From positions 5,642,001 through 5,706,000 of the forward strand of contig JAETXT010000005.1 in the NCBI GenBank assembly GCA_019188255.1: DNA of 64,000 nucleotides. Direction: 5' to 3'. Under the pieces are notes generated by a model. That model was not told the DNA's origin and did not search any database. It saw only the letters and a program-made list of their open reading frames with translations. Source of the DNA: Verticillium longisporum. Lineage: Eukaryota; Ascomycota; Sordariomycetes; Glomerellales; Plectosphaerellaceae. The position numbers and the translations under genes are program-made. Shown piece by piece: positions 11,980-21,958 of the stretch. The stretch's first letter is position 1; every line of letters begins with the position of its first letter.

Positions 11980-13467
11980 ATGAACGTGACTCCAAAAATG
12001 GTCTTCAACGAGTCGTCCACGGCCACTTCTGCGCATCTTGGCTCGCAGTCGCAGGGAGAAGGCGTCCCAACCTCATCCCTCAGCAAAATGACACTGGACG
12101 GCCCGCGAGAATTCGGCAAAGGCCTCAGGGACGAATTCTGCTTCGATCCTGAATGGAGAAACATGAACAATGGTAAGTCGCCCGGCCCCTTGCCCGGCCA
12201 AGAGGCTCGTTCTGACGAACGCCCAGGCTCCTTCGGCTCAACGCCGCGCGTCATCAAGGAGAAGCAGTTTGCGCTGCAGCTCCGCGCCGAGGCCGTGCCG
12301 GACCTCTACACCCGCTACGAGTACCCGGTGCACCTCGACGAGGCGCGCGCCGCCCTCGCCGCGCACCTCAACGCGCCGGTGGAGACGATAGTGCTCGTGG
12401 CCAACGCCACGACGGCCGTCAACGTGGTGCTGCACAACCTCGTCTGGGACCCGTCGGGCCGCGACGAGATCATCTCCTTCTCGACCGTCTACGGCGGCTG
12501 CGGCAAGACCATCGACTACATCACCGACACGAAGCCGCTCGTCGCGCAGCGCGTCATCGAGCTGCGCTACCCGGCCGACACGGACGCCGCCATCGTCCAG
12601 CGCTTCCGCGCCACGGTGGCCGCCGCGCGCGCCGCCGGGCGCACCCCGCGCCTCGCCCTCTTCGACACGGTCTCGTCGCTGCCGGGCGTGCGCTTCCCCT
12701 ACGAGGCCGTGACGCGCGCGTGCCGCGACCTCGGCGTCCTGAGCCTCGTCGACGGCGCCCAGGGCGTCGGCATGATGCCCCTCGACCTCGCCGCCCTCGA
12801 CGCCGACTTTGTCCTCTCCAACTGCCACAAATGGCTGCACGTGCCGCGCGGCTGCGCCTTTCTCTACGTGCCGCTGCGCAACCAGCACCTGCTGCCCTCG
12901 ACGCTGCCGACGAGCCACGGGTACGTGTCGCCGCGGCCGTCGGCGAGGATGAACCCGCTGCCGCCGCGCGAGGCGGGCAAGTCGGCGTTTGAGGACAATT
13001 TCCAGTTCGTCGGCACCGTCGACAACACCTCGTTTCTCATGATCAAGGATGCGCTCGAGTGGCGGGACAGGGTCCTCGGTGGGGAGGAGCGCATCGTCGC
13101 GTACCTTTGGCAGCTGGCCAAGGAGGGCGGCAGACGGGCAGCCGAGATTCTCGGGACGGACATTATCGAGAATGACGCTGGCACGCTGACGAATTGCGGC
13201 CTCGTCAATGTCTGGTTGCCCGTGAGGACGGCCGACGGCGAAGGGGACGGCGCCGTCGTGTCGGCGGCCGAAACGGCGCAGGCACTCGCGTGGGCGCAAA
13301 AGTGGCTCGTCGAGGAGAAGAAGACGTTCATCCCCATTTCTGTGCACACGGGCAGGTGGTATGCGCGCCTCAGTGCGCAGGTCTACCTCGACATGGAGGA
13401 CTTCGAATGGGCCGCTCATCGACTAAAGGAGGTCAGCGAGGAAATCAGCAAGGGAGCGTTCAAATGA
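11980..13467 (+). CDS. Class-V aminotransferase-like PLP enzyme (LolT/Egt2-like)
   Basis: Exons 11980-12172 and 12227-13467; 477 residues after removing a 54-nt intron that has no stop and keeps frame, so it can be mistaken for coding. Splicing restores the conserved NNGSFGSTPR opening of the family. PLP-site features: ANATTAVN near the N-terminus (phosphate-cup region), LFDTVSSLPG, the aspartate in LVDGAQGVG that holds the pyridine nitrogen, and the Schiff-base lysine in SNCHKWLHVPRG. The C-terminal small domain ends with GRWYARLSAQVYL. Fungal relatives are annotated as LolT-like or as the C-S lyase Egt2 of ergothioneine synthesis; I cannot separate these from sequence alone. The gene body is very GC-rich with strong third-position C/G, yet its frame is intact. 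Confidence 0.92.
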   Translation: MNVTPKMVFNESSTATSAHLGSQSQGEGVPTSSLSKMTLDGPREFGKGLRDEFCFDPEWRNMNNGKSPGPLPGQEARSDERPGSFGSTPRVIKEKQFALQLRAEAVPDLYTRYEYPVHLDEARAALAAHLNAPVETIVLVANATTAVNVVLHNLVWDPSGRDEIISFSTVYGGCGKTIDYITDTKPLVAQRVIELRYPADTDAAIVQRFRATVAAARAAGRTPRLALFDTVSSLPGVRFPYEAVTRACRDLGVLSLVDGAQGVGMMPLDLAALDADFVLSNCHKWLHVPRGCAFLYVPLRNQHLLPSTLPTSHGYVSPRPSARMNPLPPREAGKSAFEDNFQFVGTVDNTSFLMIKDALEWRDRVLGGEERIVAYLWQLAKEGGRRAAEILGTDIIENDAGTLTNCGLVNVWLPVRTADGEGDGAVVSAAETAQALAWAQKWLVEEKKTFIPISVHTGRWYARLSAQVYLDMEDFEWAAHRLKEVSEEISKGAFK

Positions 13468-13962
13468 GGACCCCCAGCGATGGCGTCAGGTTCTTGCAGT
13501 TTCATGATATAGTATACACCCCCAGAATAATGAAAATCATCGTTCGCTTCACGTTCAGAAACCAGAATCGCTGTGCTGCCAAATAGAGTTCCTCCGCGTC
13601 ACATCCCCAACGAGACCGGCGCCAGCCCTCCGTCGGCAATCGCCGCTCCTCAGATCAATATCGAGGTCATCCAAGCTGCGTCCGTGATTGGGTACCAAAC
13701 TTCCGCGACAAGGCCTTGCAAGGGTCAGGGGTCAAACCGAGCCGAAGGGAATTGCTGTGTACATGTCAAAGATGACCGACATCTGAGCGCGAGCAAACAG
13801 GATCCAGAGCAGGGCCCCTCATCGGTACAATGTATGTGTGGATTTGCAAGGAGGGACTGGGTCCTCGGCTATATACGTCCCTTTAAAGTATGTACACTAG
13901 AATAGCATTGCTCGTCTTCACTCGCCGGGTCCTCCGTTATGTCCCGAGCGCTTCACCCGCCC
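13468..13962. other. Intergenic, convergent 3' ends
   Basis: Lies between two convergent genes. No gene or repeat apart from the CBM1-tail duplicate beginning at 13963. Confidence 0.5.
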
Positions 13963-14012
13963 CTCGTGACAGGCACAGGCTATAGTACTCGCTCAAAGTC
14001 TCGCAACTGCCC
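13963..14012 (-). repeat. Degenerate tandem copy of the CBM1 tail
   Basis: Directly after the AA9 stop codon, about 50 bp matches the preceding 50 bp (the last CBM1 codons plus stop, 14013-14062) at 39 of 50 positions by eye. Read in the right frame it still gives an [12 protein letters not shown] end, resembling [10 protein letters not shown] of the real tail. It lies in the 3' UTR and appears to be a decayed unequal-exchange duplication. Confidence 0.7.
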
Positions 14013-15080
14013 TCAGGGCAGGCACTGGCTGTAGTACTCGCTCGAAACCTTGCACGTGCCCGACGCGCAAGTAGTAGGTCCCGTCCAGCCGATACCGCCG
14101 CACTGTCCCCAGAGCTGGGCCGAGCCGCCGCCGCCGGACGAAGGAGGAGGCGAGCTGGGGGCGGGGTCGAAGGGGAGGTGTCGAAGGGGAGGCGTCGAGG
14201 GGGAGGCGTCGAGGGGGGCGGGCTGCTGGGCGGCGGGCTGCCGGAGCAGGTGATGGGCCGGGGGCCGGGGATGGCGTAGGTGCGGCCGCCGTTGTCGGGC
14301 TGGCCGGTGTTGCCGTAGATGGAGACGAGCACGCCCGGGTCGGTGGCCGAGTAGGCGCCGGGGAAGGAGACAAAGTTGGAGCCCGTGTTAGCGCCAGAGC
14401 CGGTGACGCGGATCCTGGACTTGTTAGCTGATGCTGTGACAGACTCACGGCGAAGTTGGCGGGCCGGCAGACGCGACGGTGATACAATGGACAGGCAGGA
14501 GAGAAAGATAGGGGAACATACTGGGCACACTCAAAGTAGAACTGGGCCTCGCCACGAACGCTCGCGCCGTGCAGGGCCAGCAGCTCAACGCGCATGAGGT
14601 AGTCGCCCGGCGCAACACAGGTCGGCAGGTCAAAGGAGTACCAGCCACCGTTGGAGATCATCGTGTCGACAGCCCACTTGCCGCCGCTGAGGCCGTTCTC
14701 GGCGACCTTGAACCACTGCAGGCCCGTCGACGAGGCCGAGGCCGCGTTGGAGACCTTGGCGAGCGAGACCATGATGGGGCCCTTGTGGGAGGCGGCGATG
14801 GGGTGGTCGGGATCGTTGGAGCCCTGGGGACCGCCGATGACGTGGCCCCACCAGGCGCCGACGCGGGCGCCGGCGGGCACGGTGAGGATGTTGTTGTCCT
14901 TGTACTGGATGTTCTTGTTGCAGGCAAAGTCGGCGTCGTTGACGTTCTGGACCGGGTTGTTGCTCGAGGGGCGCGCACGCCCTTGAGCTGGCCCTGGTCG
15001 ACACCGTTGACGGAGACCTTTTGGAAGATGGCATGGCTCGTGGCCGTGGCCGCGAGGGCAAGGAGCGTGAGAAGCTTCAT
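14013..15080 (-). CDS. AA9 lytic polysaccharide monooxygenase with CBM1, two apparent frameshifts
   Basis: Secreted copper enzyme that cleaves cellulose oxidatively. Exons 14522-15080 and 14013-14414 (intron 14415-14521, GTATGT, GCTAAC branch). A 15-residue signal peptide leaves the copper-binding His1 in the mature start [11 protein letters not shown]. The second copper His sits in IAASHKGP and the axial Tyr in QFYFECAQ. Then come the family end GPRPITC, a Pro/Ser linker and a C-terminal CBM1 with [15 protein letters not shown] and the final YYSQCLP. About 320 residues if repaired. Two single-base losses break the frame: one in a C4 run (minus strand) at 14968-14971 after GQLKGVRAP, one in the linker C6 run at 14213-14218. 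Without correction the product would end early. Assembly error or pseudogene is undecided. Confidence 0.9.
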
Positions 15081-16172
15081 GGTGAAGGATGGCAGGAGGA
15101 AGAGTAATAATACTGGGTGAGAAGACCTTCTTTCTGCTGCACCATCGTTCGAATCCTCGTGCCATGCTCTCTATTTATGATCTGCGCACCCGGAGAAGCT
15201 TGTTCTTCGAATTCACCTAGTCGTGCGATCCAGGGCAGCGGTACATGTCGATCCGGGAGTTGCTCCTTTCAGACACGGATGCAACCACAGCTGACACGGC
15301 TGGTTCTGTCAACCACGGTACTCTCCTGAAATCTGGGGCAACTCCCTTGATCGAGCGGCTAGGCCCCGGGCTAAACAAGCCTTGTCTGGGGCAAACACCC
15401 TCCATCATCTAGCTGGGCCACCCGGTCAGCGGCGATTCGAGCAAGGTCAGCCAAATCGCTTAGCTTACCTTCACCTGCCCAATCTGTTCGGCGTGACTCC
15501 GATAGGTCGTACCAAGAAACAAGGCCAAACGACGGCTTCTCTCGTCCGGTAATTAAATCAGGAGACCCGAAAGGCCTCTATGATCGGGCCGAGATCCAGC
15601 GCGATAAGCGGCTGGATATTGTCAACAGCACACAAAAGGCGGGGAGGCGAGAGAGGATGTGGCGTGCTTGCGCGCAGGCAGCCCGTGGCGGGTGCCGGTC
15701 GTGCAATTCTCCATCAGTGGCACCAACTTGTATATAACGGAAAGGATGTGAATGTCCGAAGTCCCGAACAGGATGGTGGCCATTCGTTGCGCCAAGTAGC
15801 CGTCTATGAGCAAGAGAGAAATCTGGGCGTGTAAGCAAGGCAGGCCAGGATAATGTGGCAGAAGTCAAACGCCGGGTATCACCACTGACAATGCCGCACA
15901 GCAATGTCACCATGCAGCAGGCTGCAACGGCTTGTGTAATATAATGAATTGGTCATCAACCCTGTTCGGGCGGTAACTCCAGCGTGTATCCAAGCTAGCC
16001 CTTCATATCTACCAATAATGCAATGCCCACAAAGACACCGATGTCCCCAGTCTGTGTCATCCAACGTAAATGACAAGAAACCAAATACATTCGCTATCCC
16101 GTAAAAGATTCCAAGTTGGTTCCTGACCCTAGAACTCCCAGCGCGTCACCCTCTGCGTGACAAAAATAGCAC
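15081..16172. other. Intergenic between AA9 and antiporter genes
   Basis: AA9 promoter on one side, antiporter 3' flank on the other. Nothing else recognised; a TTCGAATC near 15148 has no tRNA around it. Confidence 0.5.
15171..15180 (-). promoter_or_regulatory. TATA-like element of the AA9 gene
   Basis: Reads TCATAAATAG on the minus strand, about 95 nt upstream of the AA9 start codon. Confidence 0.4.
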
Positions 16173-18921
16173 TCAAACTCCCGAGGCCTTGGCCTGGATA
16201 ACCAAAAGATCAGCCTTGATATTCTTGGCGATCAAGTTCGCCGCGGCAGCGCCGAGACAGTCCTTGACCTCGTCGCCGACGTACTTCTCGGCGCGGCGGC
16301 CGAGGACAACCAGGTTCTGCCAAGTCACTTCCTTGGTATCGACACGAATCTCCTCCTTCGCGCGGCTGAGCACCACCTCGGCAGGGTTCGCTGCCGTGAC
16401 CGCCTCGTACTTGATGCGTGCTGTGACCGACCTGTCCGCATTGGTCGAGATGAACGACGGCACGTCGTCATCGCTGGCATGAGCCGAGTCGGCAGAGACA
16501 TGGATGATAGTGGCGGTGGCGTCCTGCTTCTCGCAGAGTTGGAGAACAAGCATCAGGGCAAAGTCGTCATCGTGGCCTCCCAGGTAGGGAAAGAAGATGT
16601 GGTGAGATCGGTTGGTGACGGGAATGGCGGGTATGTCATCGTGGAGGTCGCTGAACGAGTAGGCTCGCATAAGCTTGGAGCGCTCCTGCTTTGGCTCGGC
16701 TGTAGGCTGCGTGCTGTTGCCTTGAGGGAAGAAAATGGCAATATTGTGTTGCGTCGACGCGAATATTGACTTGACAAAGTTGATGTAAGTAGTTGATGTC
16801 AGCTTGCTCTCCGACGTGGCAAATTGCGAGTCGGTCAAGCTGCCCGTCTCGCTCCAGGGCACCAGGAGAAGGTCGGACGAAATGTCGGACGACTTGGCGA
16901 GCAGAGCTTCGGTGAATCGAGTCTCGGGCATGACGGCCACCTCACCGGAGACGGCAATCTTGAGGAATTGGCCGACAGTGCGGAAAATGTTGACGACTGA
17001 GTCATTACGGCTGTACTCATAGACCTGCGAGACAGTCATGACAGAGGAGTCACGATCCGTCAGGGCCATGAGACGTAGACCGTGGGCCTTGACAGCTGGC
17101 TGAATGGCATGTGCCTCGGACGAAGCCACCGTCTTCTCATCAGCTGCCGTCTGCTGGCCGAGGGGCGCGGGCTTGCCAAAGAGAGAGACGAGGTTAAGCA
17201 TGGAAGGCATATTATCCAGACGAAGGTAGACGAGCACGCGGCGGACACGAGTCGTCGCAGGCTTGACCGTGACGCTGTCTGAGCCTGCTGCAGCCGAGCC
17301 CAGAGGCGCGCCTGTGTCCCAGTCAATCTCGCCACGCTTCCACGCGGCAAGCTTCTTCTGATACGAAGGCGGGTAGAGGAAGGAGACGATAGGCGTCGTC
17401 GCAAAGGTCGTGAGCAGGGCCATGACGACGAAAATGGTGAATGTCCTTGTGCTGAGAATCCTAGCCTGCAGACCAATATTCTACACCATATTAGCAAAGT
17501 AACGTGCAGTCGAAGAGAGTGCAGTGCTTACCAAGACGATGAGCTCGACAAGGCCCTTGCAACTCATGAGGGCACCAATCGTGAACGACTCGCGCCACAC
17601 GAGGCCGTTGAGGCGGGCAGCCACCGTAGCACTCATGACCTTGGCGAAGAAGGCCGTCAAAGTGACGGCGGCGACGTAGCCCCAGGCGATGCCGCTGTCG
17701 AGGAGACCAATGTCCGTCTTGAGACCAGAAAGGGTGAAGTAGAGCGGCAGGAAGATGGCGCCAATCAGATCCTCGAGCTTTTCGGTGACCTTGATGTTAA
17801 AGCTATTCTCACGGGGCAAGATCAGGCCGACCATGAAACCGCCGAAAATGGCGTGTACGCCGATGATAGCCGTGAAGAATGCCGAGGCGAGGGCAATGAG
17901 CAGAATCAGGGAGATCATGCTCTGAGAGGGTCCATCCTCAATATTACCGGTCCTGCGCAGGAGCCACAAGAGGGCTGGCTTGACAGCGTACATGAGGAAG
18001 AGCATGAAGCCGGCGCAAGACAACAGAATCCATACTGCCGTGAGACCACTGCCGGCGTTGGCGAGGGCGACGCAGAGGGCGAGCAGGATCCAGCCTAAGT
18101 GAGACAATGGTCAGTGTGGTTCCTCTTCCCCACCAGTGATTCGCCGCGACTTGTCACTCACCAACGACATCGTTTGCGACACCAGCCGCAAGCGTAATGA
18201 CACCAACAGACGTGTCGAGGAGCTTGAGCTCAGTCAAGATACGGCAGAGCACAGGGAAAGCCTGTGAAACTATTATCAGCACTACGGACTCAGGGCGCAG
18301 AAGGAGTGGCGAGAGCGGGGCTCAAGACGCACCGTAATGGCAATGGCAACACCAACGAACAGCATGTAGATGGGGAAGTCAATGTGCAGGATACCGGGAT
18401 CGTCCGAGAAATGGTTGTAGATGCCCCAAGCCAAGGCACATCCCATGCCGAAGGGAAAGGCGAGACCAGCAACAGAGACGGAGGTGGCGATGCGCCAGTT
18501 GCTCAGCAGAAAACCGACGTCCGTCTCCATGCCAATGATGAAGAGATACAGGACGAGACCGACGTTGGCGATCAATGTGAGGTTCGGAATAGATTCGGAG
18601 GGAAAGATGGCATCGCGGAAGCCTGGTATACGTCCCATGACGGAGGGACCTAGGACGATACCGCCTATGACTTCTGCAATGACGCGAGGCTGGCGGATTT
18701 TGGCGAGGGGCCAGTGAAGGGCGTGGCAGACGATGAGGATCATGCTGGCCTGGGTGGGCACGCACACGTCAGTTTTGCTCCGGGGTTTTGGTGGAGTCTC
18801 GCGAATGGGCGCCTACCTGGATGATGAAGATGACAATGGGATCATTGGGGTTGTACTCGGAGGGATTGGCGCCCTCAATGACGCCGCCCTGGGGAGGCGC
18901 TCTGTTGCCGTCGTCCGACAT
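16173..18921 (-). CDS. kha1: Kha1-type K+/H+ antiporter (CPA2 family)
   Basis: Five exons: 18817-18921, 18333-18749, 18162-18261, 17532-18094 and 16173-17480, summing to 830 residues in frame with ordinary GT-AG introns. The N-terminal half is a monovalent cation:proton antiporter core: PRVIAEVIGGIVLGPS, LVLYLFIIGMETD, AFPVLCRIL, the GVANDV motif carrying the ion-binding aspartate, and GGFMVGLILPR. The C-terminal 400 residues are hydrophilic and resemble paired universal-stress-like folds, as in yeast Kha1, which works in Golgi/endosomal membranes in K+ and pH balance. The fourth exon ends in a cluster of membrane spans (SCKGLVELIVL). Start is the first ATG, with a short acidic N-tail before the first span. 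No frame problem. Confidence 0.93.
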
Positions 18922-20781
18922 GACGGGTGATGGTGGCCGCGGCGGCCTTGGGCAGAGGGCTCGGCGATGCGAGTTGCTGTGACGGGTCGGGAGGTGGACA
19001 GACGGTAGGTTGCAAGACGACGGAGGGCCGACGTGCCAACAACGACCGGGAAGAGCGGGTGGTGGAAGAGATAAAGAAGGGAAGCCAGCGTTTGGGACAA
19101 GATGGAGTACAAAGCCAAAATAAGCTCGAGTCAGCCAAGACTGCGAGTCTAGCGCATGTGGCGCCAGATCGTGCCAAGACGAGGAAGGACCCTTGGCCTA
19201 GATGACCAGGTAGGACCAGAAGGAGGAGGAGGAGCACCAGAACAGGCGGGGGCAGGCGGCAGTGGGCACCTTGTCCAGGTTGCTCTTTCAGTGCTCCCCC
19301 TCCATTTGCAGGGTAGGGGGCAGAGGAGTAGGCAGGCAAAGACAGAGGGCTGGCAGGTGAGAGGGGAAGGCGTCCAGGCGAACAAGGGTTGGCGGGCAGG
19401 TAGGAGGGGGGCGATGGTGGAGAAGGTGGAGTCATGGAGGCGCATGCACATCCCAAGCGCCCCCCAATTTTGGGTTGCTCTTGCTCATCCTCATGCTTAT
19501 TCACTGGCTCCTCCTGCCTATCGCACCACTAAACAAACTCGCTCCAAACGCCGGCACCCTTCAGCTTGGTACGACTTGCCGTTGGGACGGTACCTTAGGG
19601 TGACAAGGTGAGAAGGAGAGGCGGGGGCGCTCCAAGATCCTAGAGGGCGCGCCATGACCTTCGGGCGGTGAGACAGTGGCATGTGGCACGGCCGCGTGCA
19701 CCCAAAGGCTAGCCCAGCCCAGCCGCCCGGGACGTTCGAGGACGACTTTGTTTTTCCTTTTTGCTTGCTTTATTAGGTAGGTACTGCTGAGCGCGGCTCT
19801 CTCTCCCTCGTTGTGCCATTCCTCAGGTACTGTATCTCCCTCCCCCAACTGAGCCTACCAGTACGAAGGCAGGTAGCAACCTGATCGTCTTGCTGCACGT
19901 GCTTCTGAGCCACGCAACCCTGCAGCTGCCAATCCAGCCCAGCTCGTGTCGCCAAAGTCAGGTGTCGGTGAGCCCTGTAAAATGACGTCAGGGTCTCTGT
20001 GCAACCGCTGCAACGCTGCTCTGCCACTACTGTCGGCCGCTGCACACGAACCAGACGCCATCCGGCGACTGCCCCATTCTCCCTACGACCCCCATTCCCC
20101 TACGACGCTAGGTACATTACACCTATACAGCGCAACCACAAATGGCGGCCCAAAAACACATCGGACTGTTTTCGCGGGTGGCACAAATGGGCAAGATGCC
20201 AAGCAATTTAGGTGACAGGTGCTCTCCCACGGCGTCGTCCGTCACGAGCCTCACCATCGTCTCGCTGCACGTCGACCTTGACACGGTCGCGTCGTGGTCT
20301 TGTGTCACCCGCTGCCCGCTGCCCCCTTCAGATGACTGTCGGCAATCCCCGATTACCGACATTTCATCTGCCATAGCATCCATCACTCTTTTCTTTCTCG
20401 TCAGCTTGGTCTGAGCGCCGGTGGGCCGGTGAGACAGCAGACGCCATCTTGTACGACACACATGGCCCAAGATGCCAGCCGCCGCGGCATGAGCTGAGAG
20501 AGAGATACATCGCTCACTCACACCCTCTCACTCACGCAATCAATCATCTCACTATCCGATGTTCCCCCTGCCGATGAATCTTGGGGTTGGTCTTGCGGGC
20601 GTCGGCGAAGCCAAACGACCAAACACACTGCACTGCCTGGTGAGAATGGTGAGACGAAGAGAGCATGTGAGCCCCCCCTATCAAGTCGAGAACAGGTGCG
20701 GTTCGAGCATTCAAGTCGCATACCCCGCATGTTGCGCCGGGCGTGGAGCATGAATGCATGCACGAAGGTGCATGGGGAGGC
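18922..20781. other. Long 5' flank of the antiporter gene
   Basis: About 1.9 kb with G/A-rich and C/T-rich low-complexity tracts (for example 19200-19440) and no gene I can support. Long open frames here on either strand are compositional. The right end meets the MITE at 20782. Confidence 0.5.
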
Positions 20782-20784
20782 TAT

Positions 20785-21459
20785 AGCTCACCTGACCATT
20801 GGGTATCGACCTGAGCTAACCATTGGGTCCGCTTTTAATTTACGCTAAACCTCTTTAAGAGCTGACCTGACCATTAGGGGGTATGAGAATGGGGTGAAAG
20901 TATTAAAATAGGCTTACCTAAGATTAGCTGATTTCTCTATCTTCGATAATCTATTCTAAATCGATTATGAATCGATTATAAATTGATTTAGAATCGATTT
21001 AGAATCGATTATTTTCTAAAAAAACAAGAAAGAAATAAAAGCTTTATTATATAGCTTTAATAAGCTAATTATAATAGATTAAATAGTCTAGCTTTAGTAG
21101 ATTTAGTAGTCTAGCCTTAATAGATTTAGTAGTCTAGCCTTAGTGGACTTAGTAGTCTAGCGTTAGTGGACTTAGTGGTCTGGCCTGGCGTTAGTGGACT
21201 TAGTAGTCTGGCCTGGCGTTAGTGGACTTAGTGGTCTGGCCTGGCGTCAGTGGACATAGTGGTCTGGCCTCAGTGGACTTAGTAGTCTGGCCTGGCCTCT
21301 ATTATATTAGGTAACTAAGGTACGTGATATTCTAATTCAGCTTTTAATCGCACCCTATAGCACCCCCTAATAGTTAGGTTAGTTCCTAAATAGGCTTAGC
21401 GTAAATTAAAAGCGGACCTAATAGTTAGCTCAGGTCGATACCCAATGGTCAGGTGAGCT
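20785..21459. mobile_element. 675-bp MITE with long inverted repeats, RIP-marked
   Basis: Inverted repeats start AGCTCACCTGACCATTGGG at 20785 and end with the complement at 21459; similarity extends roughly 110 bp inward. Flanking TAT (20782-20784 and 21460-21462) is a direct 3-bp target duplication. Differences between the arms are mostly C-to-T with CpA-to-TpA and TpG-to-TpA steps (for example ACCATTGGG against ACTATTAGG), the RIP signature. There is no coding frame. The interior has TCGATT-type tandem repeats at about 20948-21012 and a minisatellite at 21094-21297. The 3-bp duplication hints at a PIF/Harbinger relation, but no terminal consensus was checked. Confidence 0.85.
21094..21297 (+). 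repeat. Minisatellite, eight 23/28-bp units, graded AT decay
   Basis: Unit TTAGTGGACTTAGTRGTCT followed by GGCCTGGCG or a shorter GGCC/AGCG. Four 23-bp and four 28-bp units add up exactly to 204 bp. Units at the left are AT-converted (TTAGTAGATTTAGTAGTCTA) and those at the right keep C/G. Confidence 0.85.
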
Positions 21460-21859
21460 TATACCTCTGCATGGGCCCTAACTTGCTTAACTATGGCCTC
21501 TAAACCCTTCCCCTCCCCGAGGTTATAGCTGACAGGGATGGGTCTCAAGTTCAAGCCGATAGTATAGAGAAATTCTCGGAGCAATAGTAAGCTTGCTTAG
21601 TATATATAAAGTTACGTATACGGACCTTATATACTAAGTATAGTATAATCCTATTAAATAATTAATATAAGAAATAAGCGATTTAAAGGATATATTAAAT
21701 ATATAATAGGTATATACCTAGTATATATGCAGTATATGCCCTTAGAACTAAGTCCCTAAGGTAGATAGGGCATATACCTAGTATATACCTAGTATATGCC
21801 CTTAGAACTAGGTCCCTAAGTAAATACTAAGTATATATCTTACCTACCTTAGGGACCTA

Positions 21860-21907
21860 ACGTGCATGATAAGCAAGTGGGCCAAACAAGCAAGTGGGCC
21901 ACCTGAC
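21860..21907 (+). repeat. Left terminal inverted repeat, 48 bp
   Basis: Starts ACGTGCATGATAAGCAAGTG and holds two copies of AAGCAAGTGGGCCA, probably transposase-binding sites. Exact complement of 23672-23719. Confidence 0.95.
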
Positions 21908-21958
21908 GACGAAAACGCGACCTTCTTACGTTAACCATTAATTCCTCCACCAACAACG

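Noticed and set aside
12238..13419. 393-codon minus-strand frame
   Set aside because: Shadow of the GC-rich PLP enzyme gene on the other strand; rich in Arg/Val/Gly codons typical of antisense and no domain.
14569..15120. 183-codon plus-strand frame
   Set aside because: Antisense of the AA9 exon, no domain.
15140..15160. TTCGAATC, tRNA T-loop look-alike
   Set aside because: Flanking bases do not form a T stem and no acceptor or anticodon arm is present.
19150..19610. Frames on both strands in the antiporter 5' flank
   Set aside because: Low-complexity G/A and C/T tracts with no domain.
21094..21297. CRISPR-like array
   Set aside because: Units are contiguous with no unique spacers and the genome is fungal; it is a minisatellite.
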